From: an uncultured Flavobacteriaceae bacterium
Lineage (GTDB): Bacteria > Bacteroidota > Bacteroidia > Flavobacteriales > Flavobacteriaceae
NCBI GenBank assembly: GCA_947494695.1
Contig: CANLWB010000005.1
Span: 310,001 to 374,000 of the forward strand
Direction: 5' to 3'
DNA length: 64,000 nt
Position 1 is the first letter of the stretch. Every line of letters begins with the position of its first letter. Made by a program: the position numbers and the translations under genes. The notes under the pieces were generated by a model that searched no databases, was not told where the DNA came from, and worked only from the letters and a program-made list of their open reading frames with translations. Below are positions 55,959 through 64,000 of the stretch, in pieces.

Positions 55959-57992
55959 TTGACAACACAAACTCTCATATATATTGTACTTGCAGGTATC
56001 CTCGCTATTTTTTTAGCAGTTTTTCAATATTATAAAAAAGAAAAAGGCATGACTAAATTAAGCATGCTTTTCTCTTTTTTAAGGTTCCTTAGCATTTTTG
56101 CCATTTTAGTATTGCTAATAAATCCAAAATTTGAACAAACGAGCCTCTCAATAGAAAAACCTAATCTGGTTGTTGCTATAGATAATTCGAGTTCCGTAAA
56201 ACATCTTAAACAAGACACTCAAACTCGTAATTTAGTTGAAAAACTAGCCTCAGATGCCAAACTCAATGATAAATTCAATGTGAACTTTTATACATTTGGA
56301 AAGTCATTTGTGGCATCAGATAGCTTGACTTTTAATGATAATCAAACAAATATTAGCAATGCCTTCAGGCAGTTATCACAAATGTATAGGCAAACAACAA
56401 CGCCAACCATACTTATTTCGGATGGAAATCAGACCTATGGCAGCGATTATCAGTTTGCCGGATCAACCTACAAACAAAGTATATACCCAATTATATTAGG
56501 GGATACCGTTACTTATACCGATTTAAAAATTCAGCAGCTAAACGTTAATAAGTATGCCTACCTTAAAAATCGCTTTCCTGTTGAGGCCATTCTGGTCTAT
56601 AATGGTAACAAAACCATAAACTCACTATTTAAGGTAACTAGCGGTAATAAAACTGTTTACTCTAAACCTCTTAATTTTAACAAACAAAACAACTCACAGG
56701 TTGTTAATTTTACACTACCAACAAACCATGTGGGTGTAAGCAGTTATAGAACGACAATTGTTCCCATAGAACATGAAAAAAACACCATAAATAATACAAA
56801 AAACTTTGCTGTAGAAGTTATAGATCAAAAAACAAAAATTGCTATTGTTAGTGACTTTTTACATCCCGATTTAGGCGTTTTAAAAAAGAGTATTGAAGCT
56901 AATGAGCAGCGCTCGGTGGCGTTTTTAAACACAAACAATTCAATAAATCAAATAGATGATTATCAATTAATTATATTAAACCAGCCAAACTATAGGTTTA
57001 AAAAACTGATTGAAGCCTTAAAAAAAGACAATAAGAATTATTTCACTATTATAGGAACTAAAACAGATCTTAATTTTCTAAACAATATAGATCCGAATTT
57101 CACCATTGAAATTACACATCAAACCGAAAGCTATCAAGCTGAATTAAACACAAGTTATTCCCCCTTTATCGTGGATGATATCAACTTTGAATCCTTTCCT
57201 CCATTGCATTCATTTTATGGTCAGATAACTTTTAATTTACCATTCGATACTGTTTTAAGTAAAACGATCAATGGCATTTCAACCCAAACCCCATTACTAA
57301 CAACTTATGAAATTAATGGTAGAAGAGCGGGCATGCTATTTGGAGAAAACATCTGGCAGTGGAGAGCACAGAGTTATGTTAACGATAAATCATTCAATCG
57401 CTTTGATGATTTTATTGGGAAACTTGTTCAATATCTAGCTTCAAACAAAAGAAAAACACGTTTAAATGTTGATTACGAATCCTTTTACAACGGGAGTAGT
57501 GGTGTTATTGTAAAGGCTGAGTTCTTTGATAAAAACTATGTATTTGATGCAAGAGAAACGTTAACTATTTCTATAACAAACAAAATCACTAACGAAAATA
57601 AAGTATTTCCATTAATTCTTAAGAATAACAATTTTCAGGTAGACCTTAGCAGCTTACCGCCCGCAGAATACAGCTTTACAGTAAAAGCTACCAATGAAAA
57701 CATTTCTAAGTCGGGAAGTTTTCAAATCTTAGAATACAATGTCGAGCAACAATTTTTAAATGCCAATGTAACAAAGTTAAGACAACTCGCCACTAATAGT
57801 CAGGGTAAAAGTTATTTTATTACCAAAACAGAGCACTTAGTTACTGATTTACTGGAAGATAATCGCTTTGTTTCTATTCAGAAAAGCCATAAAAAAACCA
57901 TACCTTTGATAGACTGGAAATATCTACTCATCCTTATCGCTTTAAGCCTTGGTTTGGAGTGGTTTATTAGAAAATATAACGGACTAATCTAA
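55959..57992 (+). CDS. VWA-domain-like membrane protein
   Basis: A 677-residue protein beginning at a TTG that directly follows the previous stop. Two N-terminal membrane segments (about 5-23 and 38-60) precede a von Willebrand A-like domain with 'LVVAIDNSSSVKHLK' (MIDAS-type D-x-S-x-S) and 'TTPTILISDGNQTYGSDYQF'. A long extracytoplasmic part with beta-rich repeats follows, then a C-terminal membrane segment ('WKYLLILIALSLGLEWFI'). The layout resembles Bacteroidota proteins related to BatA and glutamine amidotransferase-like membrane proteins. Function unknown. Confidence 0.8.
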   Translation: MTTQTLIYIVLAGILAIFLAVFQYYKKEKGMTKLSMLFSFLRFLSIFAILVLLINPKFEQTSLSIEKPNLVVAIDNSSSVKHLKQDTQTRNLVEKLASDAKLNDKFNVNFYTFGKSFVASDSLTFNDNQTNISNAFRQLSQMYRQTTTPTILISDGNQTYGSDYQFAGSTYKQSIYPIILGDTVTYTDLKIQQLNVNKYAYLKNRFPVEAILVYNGNKTINSLFKVTSGNKTVYSKPLNFNKQNNSQVVNFTLPTNHVGVSSYRTTIVPIEHEKNTINNTKNFAVEVIDQKTKIAIVSDFLHPDLGVLKKSIEANEQRSVAFLNTNNSINQIDDYQLIILNQPNYRFKKLIEALKKDNKNYFTIIGTKTDLNFLNNIDPNFTIEITHQTESYQAELNTSYSPFIVDDINFESFPPLHSFYGQITFNLPFDTVLSKTINGISTQTPLLTTYEINGRRAGMLFGENIWQWRAQSYVNDKSFNRFDDFIGKLVQYLASNKRKTRLNVDYESFYNGSSGVIVKAEFFDKNYVFDARETLTISITNKITNENKVFPLILKNNNFQVDLSSLPPAEYSFTVKATNENISKSGSFQILEYNVEQQFLNANVTKLRQLATNSQGKSYFITKTEHLVTDLLEDNRFVSIQKSHKKTIPLIDWKYLLILIALSLGLEWFIRKYNGLI

Positions 57993-58004
57993 ATAAAAAT
58001 AATA

Positions 58005-58820
58005 ATGGAAAAATTACCAAAAATTGCATTACCTGTAATTATAGCAGTTGTTATACTCGTAATTATATTGGGGAAATCTGCCGTAACCCTAGGGTCTGGT
58101 GAAGCAGGAGTACTTTATAAAACCTTCGATAATGGTGTTGTAACAGAAGAACCACCGCTAGGAGAAGGGTTTCATTTTGTTGCCCCTTGGAATAAAGTTA
58201 TTGTATACGAAGTACGTCAGCAAGAACTTTTTGAAAAGATGAAAGTACTATCTTCTAACGGTCTTGAAATCCAGATTGATGCATCTGCCTGGTATCAACC
58301 CATTTATAGTGAATTAGGTAAATTACACCAAACGCTAGGAGAAAACTATTTACAACGTGTTATTCAACCGGCTATTCGAAGTGCCGCTCGTAGTGTTGTT
58401 GGACGCTATACTCCAGAGCAATTATACTCCAGTAAGCGTGATGCCATTCAGGACGAAATATATGCCGAAACAAAAAAGATACTGGACAAGCAATACGTTC
58501 AATTAAATGAAGTGCTGGTAAGAGACGTCACATTACCTGGGACCATCAAGGAAGCTATAGAGCGTAAACTAAGACAGGAGCAAGAGTCTTTAGAGTATGA
58601 ATTCAGACTTGTAACCGCAGCAAAAGAGGCCGAAAAAGTTATTATTGAAGCGAAAGGTAAAGCAGACGCTAATAAAATTTTAAGTGCATCTTTAACAGAT
58701 AAAATCCTTCAGGATAAGGGTATTGAAGCAACTATTAAATTATCAGAATCTTCAAATAGTAAAATCATTGTAATTGGTTCTGGCGATTCTGGAATGCCTA
58801 TCATACTTGGAAACCAGTAG
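58005..58820 (+). CDS. Prohibitin-family SPFH protein
   Basis: A 271-residue membrane-anchored protein. It has one N-terminal membrane segment ('ALPVIIAVVILVIILG') followed by the SPFH/band 7 domain ('GSGEAGVLYKTFDNGVV', 'LGEGFHFVAPWNKVIVYEVR', 'SARSVVGRYTPEQLYSSKRD') and a charged helical coiled-coil region ('IERKLRQEQESLEYEFRLVT'). Such proteins form ring scaffolds in the membrane and protect or organise membrane proteins. It lies 12 bases after the VWA gene and probably ends this operon. Confidence 0.9.
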   Translation: MEKLPKIALPVIIAVVILVIILGKSAVTLGSGEAGVLYKTFDNGVVTEEPPLGEGFHFVAPWNKVIVYEVRQQELFEKMKVLSSNGLEIQIDASAWYQPIYSELGKLHQTLGENYLQRVIQPAIRSAARSVVGRYTPEQLYSSKRDAIQDEIYAETKKILDKQYVQLNEVLVRDVTLPGTIKEAIERKLRQEQESLEYEFRLVTAAKEAEKVIIEAKGKADANKILSASLTDKILQDKGIEATIKLSESSNSKIIVIGSGDSGMPIILGNQ

Positions 58821-58830
58821 AAACCAAATT

Positions 58831-58878
58831 AAAAAAATCAGTATTTCATTTATTATTTTAAATATTATTGATTTTTTT
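58831..58878 (+). terminator. AT-rich terminator after the prohibitin gene
   Basis: AAAAAAATCA (58831-58840) can pair with TGATTTTTTT (58869-58878) and inner TATTT with AAATA, followed by T. It is weak because of low GC but well placed 10 bases after the stop. Confidence 0.45.
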
Positions 58879-58926
58879 TACTTAAAAACACATAATATAC
58901 AATTGAAATAAAAATTCATATTATAA

Positions 58927-58959
58927 TTTGGAATTATCATTATAAATTATAGATATTTG
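58927..58959 (+). promoter_or_regulatory. Promoter of the his operon
   Basis: TTTG (58927-58930) and GATATTTG (58952-58959) are separated by 21 bases. This matches the Bacteroidota -33/-7 pattern with one mismatch in the -7 box. Transcription would start near 58966, 12 bases before the leader-peptide ATG. Confidence 0.65.
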
Positions 58960-58977
58960 CAACATAATAAAAAGAAC

Positions 58978-59031
58978 ATGAGCTTTATTCAATTACATCA
59001 TCATTTTCACATTTGCTCTCAAGCGAAGTGA
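58978..59031 (+). CDS. hisL: his operon leader peptide
   Basis: A 17-codon ORF, MSFIQLHHHFHICSQAK, too short for the ORF track. Four of five consecutive codons are histidine (HHHFH). It lies between a his promoter and a strong terminator directly before hisG, the layout of classical his attenuators. Ribosome stalling at the histidine codons when charged tRNA-His is scarce would change folding of the downstream RNA. Its TGA stop falls within the second arm of the first hairpin, as expected. Confidence 0.85.
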   Translation: MSFIQLHHHFHICSQAK

Positions 59032-59060
59032 AAATGTATTGAATAAATTCAACATATTTT
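59002..59060 (+). promoter_or_regulatory. Competing leader hairpins of the his attenuator
   Basis: Arm 1, CATTTTCAC (59002-59010), overlaps the histidine codons and pairs with GTGAAAATG (59028-59036); outer ATTCAAT/ATTGAAT pairs (58987-58993 and 59038-59044) extend it. Alternatively, 59031-59044 can pair with 59047-59060 (TTGAAT-AA-ATTCAA core). That alternative ends against the terminator stem and overlaps it by only a few bases if extended, so its antiterminator strength is uncertain. Confidence 0.55.
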
Positions 59061-59061
59061 A

Positions 59062-59092
59062 AACCCGTTTGAGACAATCAAACGGGTTTTTT
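59062..59092 (+). terminator. his attenuator terminator
   Basis: AACCCGTTTGA (59062-59072) and TCAAACGGGTT (59078-59088) form a perfect 11-bp stem with loop GACAA, followed by a run of T. It lies 50 bases before hisG and 31 bases after the leader-peptide stop. Confidence 0.9.
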
Positions 59093-59141
59093 AATTTAAA
59101 ATTCCAAAACTGATTGTTTCAAACTCATCAAAAACGAAAAA

Positions 59142-59999
59142 ATGAGTACATTAAGAATTGCAGTACAAAAATCGGGTCGATTAAACGAGGACTCAATGAA
59201 AATTTTAAAAGACATTGGTATTTCCATTGATAACGGAAAGGACCAGTTAAAAGCTTCAGCCAGAAACTTTCCTGTAGAAGTATTTTATCTTAGAAACGGT
59301 GATATTCCTCAATACCTTAAAGATGGCGTAGTCGATGCCGCTATTATTGGTGAAAATGTACTTGTGGAAAAAGGAGAGGACGTTGAAATTGCTGAAAAAC
59401 TAGGATTTTCCACTTGTAGAGTATGTATTGCCGTTCCTAAATCGGTTAATTACAAGGGAATAGCTGATTTGGAAGGAAAACGTATTGCTACATCGTATCC
59501 CAATACCGTTAATAATTACTTAAAAGAACATAATATTAGTGCCAACCTTCACATCATTAACGGTTCTGTTGAAATTGCACCAAATATTGGTCTGGCCGAT
59601 GCTATTTGTGATATTGTTTCAAGTGGAAGCACCTTGTTTAAAAACAATCTAAAGGAGGTAGAAACCATTTTAAAATCGGAAGCCGTATTGGCTGTTTCTC
59701 CACTTCTTAATGAAGAAAAACAGGCCATTCTTAATAAGATTCAGTTTAGAATCCAATCGGTATTAAAAGGCCGACAATCGAAATATATATTATTAAATGC
59801 TCCAAACGAAAAAATTCAGGACATTATTAATGTATTACCCGGAATGAAAAGCCCAACAGTTTTACCACTGGCAGAGGACGGTTGGAGTTCTGTACATTCG
59901 GTGATAAGCAAAAATGAGTTTTGGGATGTTATTGATGAATTAAAAGATAATGGCGCACAGGGAATTTTAGTTTGCCCAATTGAAAAAATGGTACTATAA
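59142..59999 (+). CDS. hisG: ATP phosphoribosyltransferase
   Basis: A 285-residue long-form HisG that catalyses the first step of histidine synthesis. 'LRIAVQKSGRLNEDSMKILKD' is the N-terminal motif, 'YLKDGVVDAAIIGENVLVE' and 'GSVEIAPNIGLADAICDIVSSG' follow (PRPP site), and the last 75 residues are the HisG_C regulatory domain that binds histidine. Because the long form is present, no HisZ is needed. First gene after the attenuator. Confidence 0.96.
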   Translation: MSTLRIAVQKSGRLNEDSMKILKDIGISIDNGKDQLKASARNFPVEVFYLRNGDIPQYLKDGVVDAAIIGENVLVEKGEDVEIAEKLGFSTCRVCIAVPKSVNYKGIADLEGKRIATSYPNTVNNYLKEHNISANLHIINGSVEIAPNIGLADAICDIVSSGSTLFKNNLKEVETILKSEAVLAVSPLLNEEKQAILNKIQFRIQSVLKGRQSKYILLNAPNEKIQDIINVLPGMKSPTVLPLAEDGWSSVHSVISKNEFWDVIDELKDNGAQGILVCPIEKMVL

Positions 60000-60090
60000 T
60001 AAGGTATTCCATAAGGCCTTTATGAAGCAAAATGCATAGGTGTATCGATAAAATAGCCTATCATTTTGTTGAAAAATTATGAATTAAGAC

Positions 60091-61392
60091 ATGAAAATAA
60101 TAGATAGTCCAAATAAAGAAAATTGGTCCGAGGTTTTAAAACGCCCTACACAGACCGTAGATGATATCGAAGGTATTGTTAGCGACGTGTTTAATGATGT
60201 TATAAAAAACGGAGACCAAGCTATTAAAGCGTACACTCAGCGTTTTGATGGTGTAGATATGTCGTCCAATATTGTAACTCAGGAACGTATTCAGAATGCG
60301 ATTAAAAATGTTCCAGAAGCACTTCAAAATGCCATTATAAGAGCCAAAAACAATATTGAAGCCTTTCATGCGGCGCAAAAAACGTCTAAAATAGACATTC
60401 AAACTACCAATGGCGTACAATGCTGGCAGGAAAAACGTCCAATTGAAAAAGTGGGCTTATACATTCCCGGAGGGACGGCACCTTTGTTTTCAACCGTATT
60501 GATGTTGGCGGTACCTGCGCAAATAGCCGGATGTAAAGACATTGTATTATGTTCACCTCCTAATAAGTTGGGCGAGTTAGCGCCAGAGATTCTTTTTGCA
60601 GCGCAACTCTGTGGTGTTACAAAAATTATTAAAGTGGGAGGCATTCAGGCCATTGCCGGATTGGCATTTGGAACCGAAACCATACCTCAGGTTTATAAAA
60701 TTTTCGGACCTGGAAATCAATTTGTAACCGTAGCAAAACAACTTGCTACCAAGTATGGTGTTGCCATTGATATGCCTGCCGGACCAAGTGAACTGTTAGT
60801 TGTAGCAGACGATTCTGCTAATGCATCATACATCGCTTCAGACTTGTTAAGTCAAGCAGAACACGGTACCGATAGTCAGGTGATTTTGGTGTCCACTTCA
60901 AAAAAACTAATCGATTCCGTTTCAGAAGAAGTCGATAAACAAATTAAAGTATTACCCCGACAGGACATTGCAGAAGAAGCCATTGCCAATTCAAAACTTA
61001 TTTTTGTAGAACATAAAGAATTCGCGTTGGAGCTAATTAATGAATATGGACCGGAGCACTTTATAATTTGTACAGAAGATAACGATTTTTACGTCGATGG
61101 GATTACGAATGCCGGATCGGTATTTATAGGTAACTACACCCCGGAAAGTGCTGGTGATTATGCCTCTGGCACGAATCACACACTACCAACTAATGGATTT
61201 TCGAAAGCCTATTCTGGAGTGAATCTGGACAGCTTTCTTAAAAGTATGACCTTTCAAAAAATAAGTAAGGAAGGCTTACTTAACATTGGAGAAACCATCG
61301 AGTTGATGGCTGAAGCAGAGGGTTTACAGGCCCACAAAAATGCGGTATCCATTAGATTAAAAGATATTATTCCTGAAAAGTCGGGAAGCTAA
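60091..61392 (+). CDS. hisD: Histidinol dehydrogenase
   Basis: A 433-residue zinc enzyme that oxidises histidinol to histidine in two NAD-dependent steps. It has 'VGLYIPGGTAPLFSTVLMLA', 'IKVGGIQAIAGLAFGTETIP', 'DMPAGPSELLVVADDSA', 'DLLSQAEHGTDSQVIL' and 'EYGPEHFIIC', with the zinc and catalytic histidines. It follows hisG after 91 bases with no terminator seen. Minus-strand ORFs are shadows. Confidence 0.97.
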   Translation: MKIIDSPNKENWSEVLKRPTQTVDDIEGIVSDVFNDVIKNGDQAIKAYTQRFDGVDMSSNIVTQERIQNAIKNVPEALQNAIIRAKNNIEAFHAAQKTSKIDIQTTNGVQCWQEKRPIEKVGLYIPGGTAPLFSTVLMLAVPAQIAGCKDIVLCSPPNKLGELAPEILFAAQLCGVTKIIKVGGIQAIAGLAFGTETIPQVYKIFGPGNQFVTVAKQLATKYGVAIDMPAGPSELLVVADDSANASYIASDLLSQAEHGTDSQVILVSTSKKLIDSVSEEVDKQIKVLPRQDIAEEAIANSKLIFVEHKEFALELINEYGPEHFIICTEDNDFYVDGITNAGSVFIGNYTPESAGDYASGTNHTLPTNGFSKAYSGVNLDSFLKSMTFQKISKEGLLNIGETIELMAEAEGLQAHKNAVSIRLKDIIPEKSGS

Positions 61393-61414
61393 CATACAAT
61401 GTTTCAATACTAAA

Positions 61415-62464
61415 ATGAAAACCATAAATTTCAATATAAATGACATCGTAAGGCCTACTATAAAAGCCTTAAAGCCTTATTCTTCGGCTAGAGATGAGTT
61501 TCAGGGTAATAGCGACGCTATGGTGTTTCTTGATGCCAACGAAAACCCCTTCGAGAATGGAGTTAACAGGTATCCGGATCCGCAGCAGCGCACCTTAAAA
61601 TCCATACTTTCAGAAATTAAAAATATTGACACTAAACATATCCTTTTAGGCAATGGAAGTGATGAAGTACTGGACCTTATTTTTAGAGCATTTTGTGAAC
61701 CTAATGAGGATAACATCATCATTTTACCTCCAACATATGGAATGTACAGTGTTTTGGCTAATATTAATGCAATTGGGATTAAAGAGGTTCGACTATCTGA
61801 TGACTTTCAGCCAAAAGTTGACGATATACTTAATATGGCAGATAGTCATAGTAAAGTGCTTTTTCTGTGTTCACCAAATAACCCGACCGGTAATAGTTTT
61901 TCAGGCGCGTCAATTGAGGCATTGTTAAGCAAGTTCAAAGGAATCGTTGTTATTGATGAAGCTTATATCGACTTTTCGGAAGAAGCTAGCTGGCTGGAAA
62001 GGCTTAACGAATTTCCAAATTTAATGATTACCCAAACCCTGTCAAAAGCTTATGGAATGGCTGGAATTAGGTTAGGAATTTGCTATGCTTCAACAGAAAT
62101 TATATCTATTTTAAACAGAATAAAGCCGCCATATAACGTCAATGAACTTACACAACAAAAGGCCATTCAGCAATTAAATCTAAAAGAGTTAGCAACTAAT
62201 CAGATAAACGATATATTAAAAGAACGTACCAATTTAATAGCACAACTTAAAACGGTAAGTTTTATATCAAAAATTTATCCTTCAGATGCTAATTTTGTTT
62301 TGGTAAAAGTAGACGATGCCGTAAAACGCTATGATCAGCTTATAGAAAAAGGTATAGTTATTAGAAACAGAACAACACAGCCAGGTTGTGAAAATTGTTT
62401 GAGGTTAACGGTGGGTAAAAGTAACGAAAACAACATATTGATAAAAACGTTAAAAGGCTTATAA
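61415..62464 (+). CDS. hisC: Histidinol-phosphate aminotransferase
   Basis: A 349-residue class II PLP aminotransferase that makes histidinol phosphate. It has 'LDANENPFENGVNRYPDPQQ', 'LLGNGSDEVLDLIFRAF', 'CSPNNPTGNSFS', 'VVIDEAYIDFSE' and the Schiff-base lysine in 'TQTLSKAYGMAGIRLG'. It is 22 bases after hisD. A repeat element separates it from hisB. Confidence 0.96.
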   Translation: MKTINFNINDIVRPTIKALKPYSSARDEFQGNSDAMVFLDANENPFENGVNRYPDPQQRTLKSILSEIKNIDTKHILLGNGSDEVLDLIFRAFCEPNEDNIIILPPTYGMYSVLANINAIGIKEVRLSDDFQPKVDDILNMADSHSKVLFLCSPNNPTGNSFSGASIEALLSKFKGIVVIDEAYIDFSEEASWLERLNEFPNLMITQTLSKAYGMAGIRLGICYASTEIISILNRIKPPYNVNELTQQKAIQQLNLKELATNQINDILKERTNLIAQLKTVSFISKIYPSDANFVLVKVDDAVKRYDQLIEKGIVIRNRTTQPGCENCLRLTVGKSNENNILIKTLKGL

Positions 62465-62470
62465 GATTAT

Positions 62471-62574
62471 TGTCATTCCTGACCGGTCACTGAGCGGAGT
62501 CGAAGTGAAGACAGGAATCCACATAGGATATTTAAGTTTAAATTAAAAAGATTCCTGCCTTCGCAGGAATGACA
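62471..62574. repeat. MITE-like palindromic intergenic element
   Basis: A 104-base element in the hisC-hisB gap with perfect 11-base terminal inverted repeats TGTCATTCCTG (62471-62481) and CAGGAATGACA (62564-62574). It also holds an inner hairpin ATTCCTGC-CTTC-GCAGGAAT (62551-62570) and a partner AGGAATC near 62514. It is G+C-rich compared with its surroundings. There is no room for a protein. It resembles non-autonomous repeats common between genes in flavobacteria. It may affect expression of the downstream his genes. Confidence 0.75.
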
Positions 62575-62579
62575 AAAAA

Positions 62580-63713
62580 ATGAAAAAAACACTATTCATA
62601 GACCGAGACGGAACCATCATTAGAGAACCGGCAGACGAACAAATCGATTCGTTTGAAAAACTTGAATTTTACCCTAAAGTATTTCACTATTTAGGCAGAA
62701 TTGCTAAGGAGTTAGACTATGAAATCGTTATGATTACCAATCAGGATGGTTTAGGCACCGAGTCTTTCCCAGAACATGAGTTTTGGCCCATTCATAACTT
62801 CATTGTTAAATGTTTTGAAGATCAGGGGATTGTTTTTAAGGAGCAATTTATTGATAGAACCTTTGCCAAAGACAATGCGCCAACAAGAAAACCAAATACA
62901 GGCCTTCTTACAAAGTATTTTTCAGAGGAATACGATTTAGAAAATTCATTTGTAATCGGAGACAGGCTCACCGATATCGAATTAGCAAAGAATTTAGGTG
63001 CTAAAGGTGTTTTTATCAATGATGAAACACATTTGGGAACAGATGAAATCACGGTAAAAAGAGAGGAATTAGACGCGTTCATCGCTTTAGAAACCAACGA
63101 TTGGGAGAAGATATATACCTTCTTAAAAACCAATGCGCGTACTGGTGAAATTATTAGAAACACTAATGAAACTAAGATCGCTATTCATGTGAATTTAGAT
63201 GGCACAGGAAAAAGTGATATTGATACTGGGCTAGCCTTTTTCGATCATATGCTCGATCAAATAGCGCGTCACGGACAAATAGACTTAAGTATCAAGGTAG
63301 ATGGTGACTTAGAAGTCGATGAGCACCACACCATTGAGGATACCGCTATTGCATTGGGAGAGGTCTTTAATACAGCGCTTGGAAACAAATTAGGCATTGA
63401 ACGTTACGGCTTCTGTTTGCCTATGGACGATTGTTATGCACAGTCTGCTATCGACTTTGGAGGTAGAAACTGGCTCGTTTGGGAAGCTGATTTTAAACGA
63501 GAAATGATCGGTAAAATGCCAACCGAAATGTTTTACCATTTCTTTAAGTCGTTTACAGACGGAGCCAAATGTAATTTAAATATTAAGGCCGAAGGACAAA
63601 ACGAACATCACAAAATAGAAGCTATTTTTAAAGCGTTCGCAAAAGCAATTAAAATGGCAGTAAAGAGAGATGTTGAAAAGATGATTTTACCATCAACAAA
63701 AGGCGTTTTATAA
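62580..63713 (+). CDS. hisB: Bifunctional histidinol-phosphatase / imidazoleglycerol-phosphate dehydratase
   Basis: A 377-residue fusion. Residues 1-165 are a HAD-type histidinol phosphatase with '[13 protein letters not shown]' (nucleophile aspartate), '[10 protein letters not shown]' and '[19 protein letters not shown]'. Residues about 185-377 are the dehydratase, with metal ligands in '[20 protein letters not shown]', '[15 protein letters not shown]' and '[17 protein letters not shown]'. It starts six bases after the repeat element. Confidence 0.97.
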   Translation: MKKTLFIDRDGTIIREPADEQIDSFEKLEFYPKVFHYLGRIAKELDYEIVMITNQDGLGTESFPEHEFWPIHNFIVKCFEDQGIVFKEQFIDRTFAKDNAPTRKPNTGLLTKYFSEEYDLENSFVIGDRLTDIELAKNLGAKGVFINDETHLGTDEITVKREELDAFIALETNDWEKIYTFLKTNARTGEIIRNTNETKIAIHVNLDGTGKSDIDTGLAFFDHMLDQIARHGQIDLSIKVDGDLEVDEHHTIEDTAIALGEVFNTALGNKLGIERYGFCLPMDDCYAQSAIDFGGRNWLVWEADFKREMIGKMPTEMFYHFFKSFTDGAKCNLNIKAEGQNEHHKIEAIFKAFAKAIKMAVKRDVEKMILPSTKGVL

Positions 63714-63838
63714 AATGAAGCGTCAAAAAACAAATCTCAAGTATCAAACCACGCATAGTCGAGTACGTTTTGGAATTTGAGGATTGAAAATTGGAATTTA
63801 AACTCTAATGAATTAATTAAAAGCAAAAATAAAGAGAT
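63714..63838. other. hisB-hisH spacer with repeat remnant
   Basis: The 125-base spacer is longer than usual for his genes and contains 'TTTTGGAATTTGAGGATTG' followed by 'AAAATTGGAATTTAAA', direct-repeat-like wording seen in worn flavobacterial intergenic repeats. No terminator or gene seen. Confidence 0.35.
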
Positions 63839-64000
63839 TTGAAACTAGTCATTATAAATTACGGTGCAGGAAACATAAAGAGCATTCAGTTTGCCTTTAA
63901 ACGTTTGGGGATCGATGCCGTTTTATCTGATGATCCTGAAGAGATTTTGGCCGCCGATAAGATTATATTTCCCGGAGTAGGAGAGGCCAGTTCGGCTATG
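63839..64000 (+). CDS. hisH: Imidazole glycerol phosphate synthase subunit HisH (5' part)
   Basis: The frame opens with TTG at 63839, preceded by AAAGAGA, and runs off the window after 54 codons. The only nearby upstream ATG (63808) is closed at once by a stop, so TTG is the probable start. 'KLVIINYGAGNIKSIQFAFKR' and 'KIIFPGVGEASSAM' are the standard HisH N-terminus. The glutaminase cysteine lies beyond the window. HisH delivers ammonia to HisF in histidine synthesis. Confidence 0.92.
   Translation, partial: MKLVIINYGAGNIKSIQFAFKRLGIDAVLSDDPEEILAADKIIFPGVGEASSAM

Larger units (their letters stand above)
58821..59141. other. Intergenic region holding the his operon control elements
   Basis: The gap between the prohibitin gene and hisG contains, in order, an AT-rich terminator, the his promoter, a leader peptide with histidine codons, competing hairpins and a strong terminator. 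All are listed separately. Confidence 0.7.

Noticed and set aside
59062-59092. Hairpin read as the terminator of the prohibitin gene
   Set aside because: It lies over 240 bases from that stop, beyond a his-type promoter and leader peptide, so the attenuator reading fits better. A separate AT-rich hairpin follows the prohibitin gene directly.
1-64000. tRNA, rRNA, CRISPR arrays, insertion sequences, prophage genes
   Set aside because: I scanned the gaps and gene list by eye and found no transposase, integrase, repeat-spacer array, cloverleaf or rRNA-like sequence. A covariance-model search would be needed to exclude small RNAs.

Overview
The window is AT-rich and looks like the chromosome of a marine-type member of the Flavobacteriaceae (Bacteroidota). 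The evidence is a PorX regulator of the type IX secretion system, an lpxC-fabZ fusion in the order lpxD / lpxC-fabZ / lpxA / efp / lpxD-like / sucD, a fused hisB in a hisGDCBH operon, BY-kinase/Wza export genes, and -7 boxes of the Bacteroidota form TAnnTTTG. I recognised no rRNA, tRNA, CRISPR array, insertion sequence or prophage. The organism name is inferred from gene content only.

Region 1 (1-8174, minus strand) is a tightly packed operon: an MBOAT O-acyltransferase, an SGNH-like partner, then at least six tandem paralogs of a BioF2-like GNAT/FemAB-fold protein, the last one cut by the window edge. It is the most unusual part of the window. A divergent beta-helix lipoprotein (8709-10598) follows and ends in a bidirectional terminator.

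Region 2 (10741-39095) is a capsule or exopolysaccharide locus. The minus-strand operon (27273 down to 10741) carries UDP-glucuronate epimerase, a WbpP/TviC-type epimerase, animal-type UDP-glucose dehydrogenase, a TviB/WbpO-type dehydrogenase, a Wzx flippase, a pyruvyltransferase, three glycosyltransferases, a TupA-like ATP-grasp protein, an EpsG/Wzy-like polymerase, a formyltransferase, a polysaccharide deacetylase and an AsnB-type amidotransferase. The plus-strand part (27679-34084) has a PglE-like aminotransferase, a WbpM/PglF-like dehydratase, Wza and Wzc. A PHP-type phosphatase faces it. After the housekeeping genes aroB and proline dehydrogenase come a second dehydratase and a PglC-like initiating sugar transferase. 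Together these suggest a Wzx/Wzy-dependent acidic glycan built from hexuronates, HexNAc-uronates and 4-amino-6-deoxy sugars, decorated by amide, formyl, pyruvyl, O-acyl and perhaps aminoacyl groups.

Region 3 (39103-58820) is mostly housekeeping: an alanine-dehydrogenase-like enzyme, an outer-membrane beta-barrel receptor, a small secreted peptide overlapping a membrane protein, tsaE, porX, an HD phosphohydrolase, the lipid A/efp/sucD cluster, a DUF4082-like lipoprotein, fabG, a secreted protein, a VWA membrane protein and a prohibitin-family protein.

Region 4 (58927-64000) is the histidine operon hisG-hisD-hisC-hisB-hisH. It is preceded by a good promoter, a 17-codon leader peptide with four histidine codons, and a strong terminator hairpin: a classical translation-dependent attenuator. 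A roughly 104-bp palindromic MITE-like element sits between hisC and hisB.
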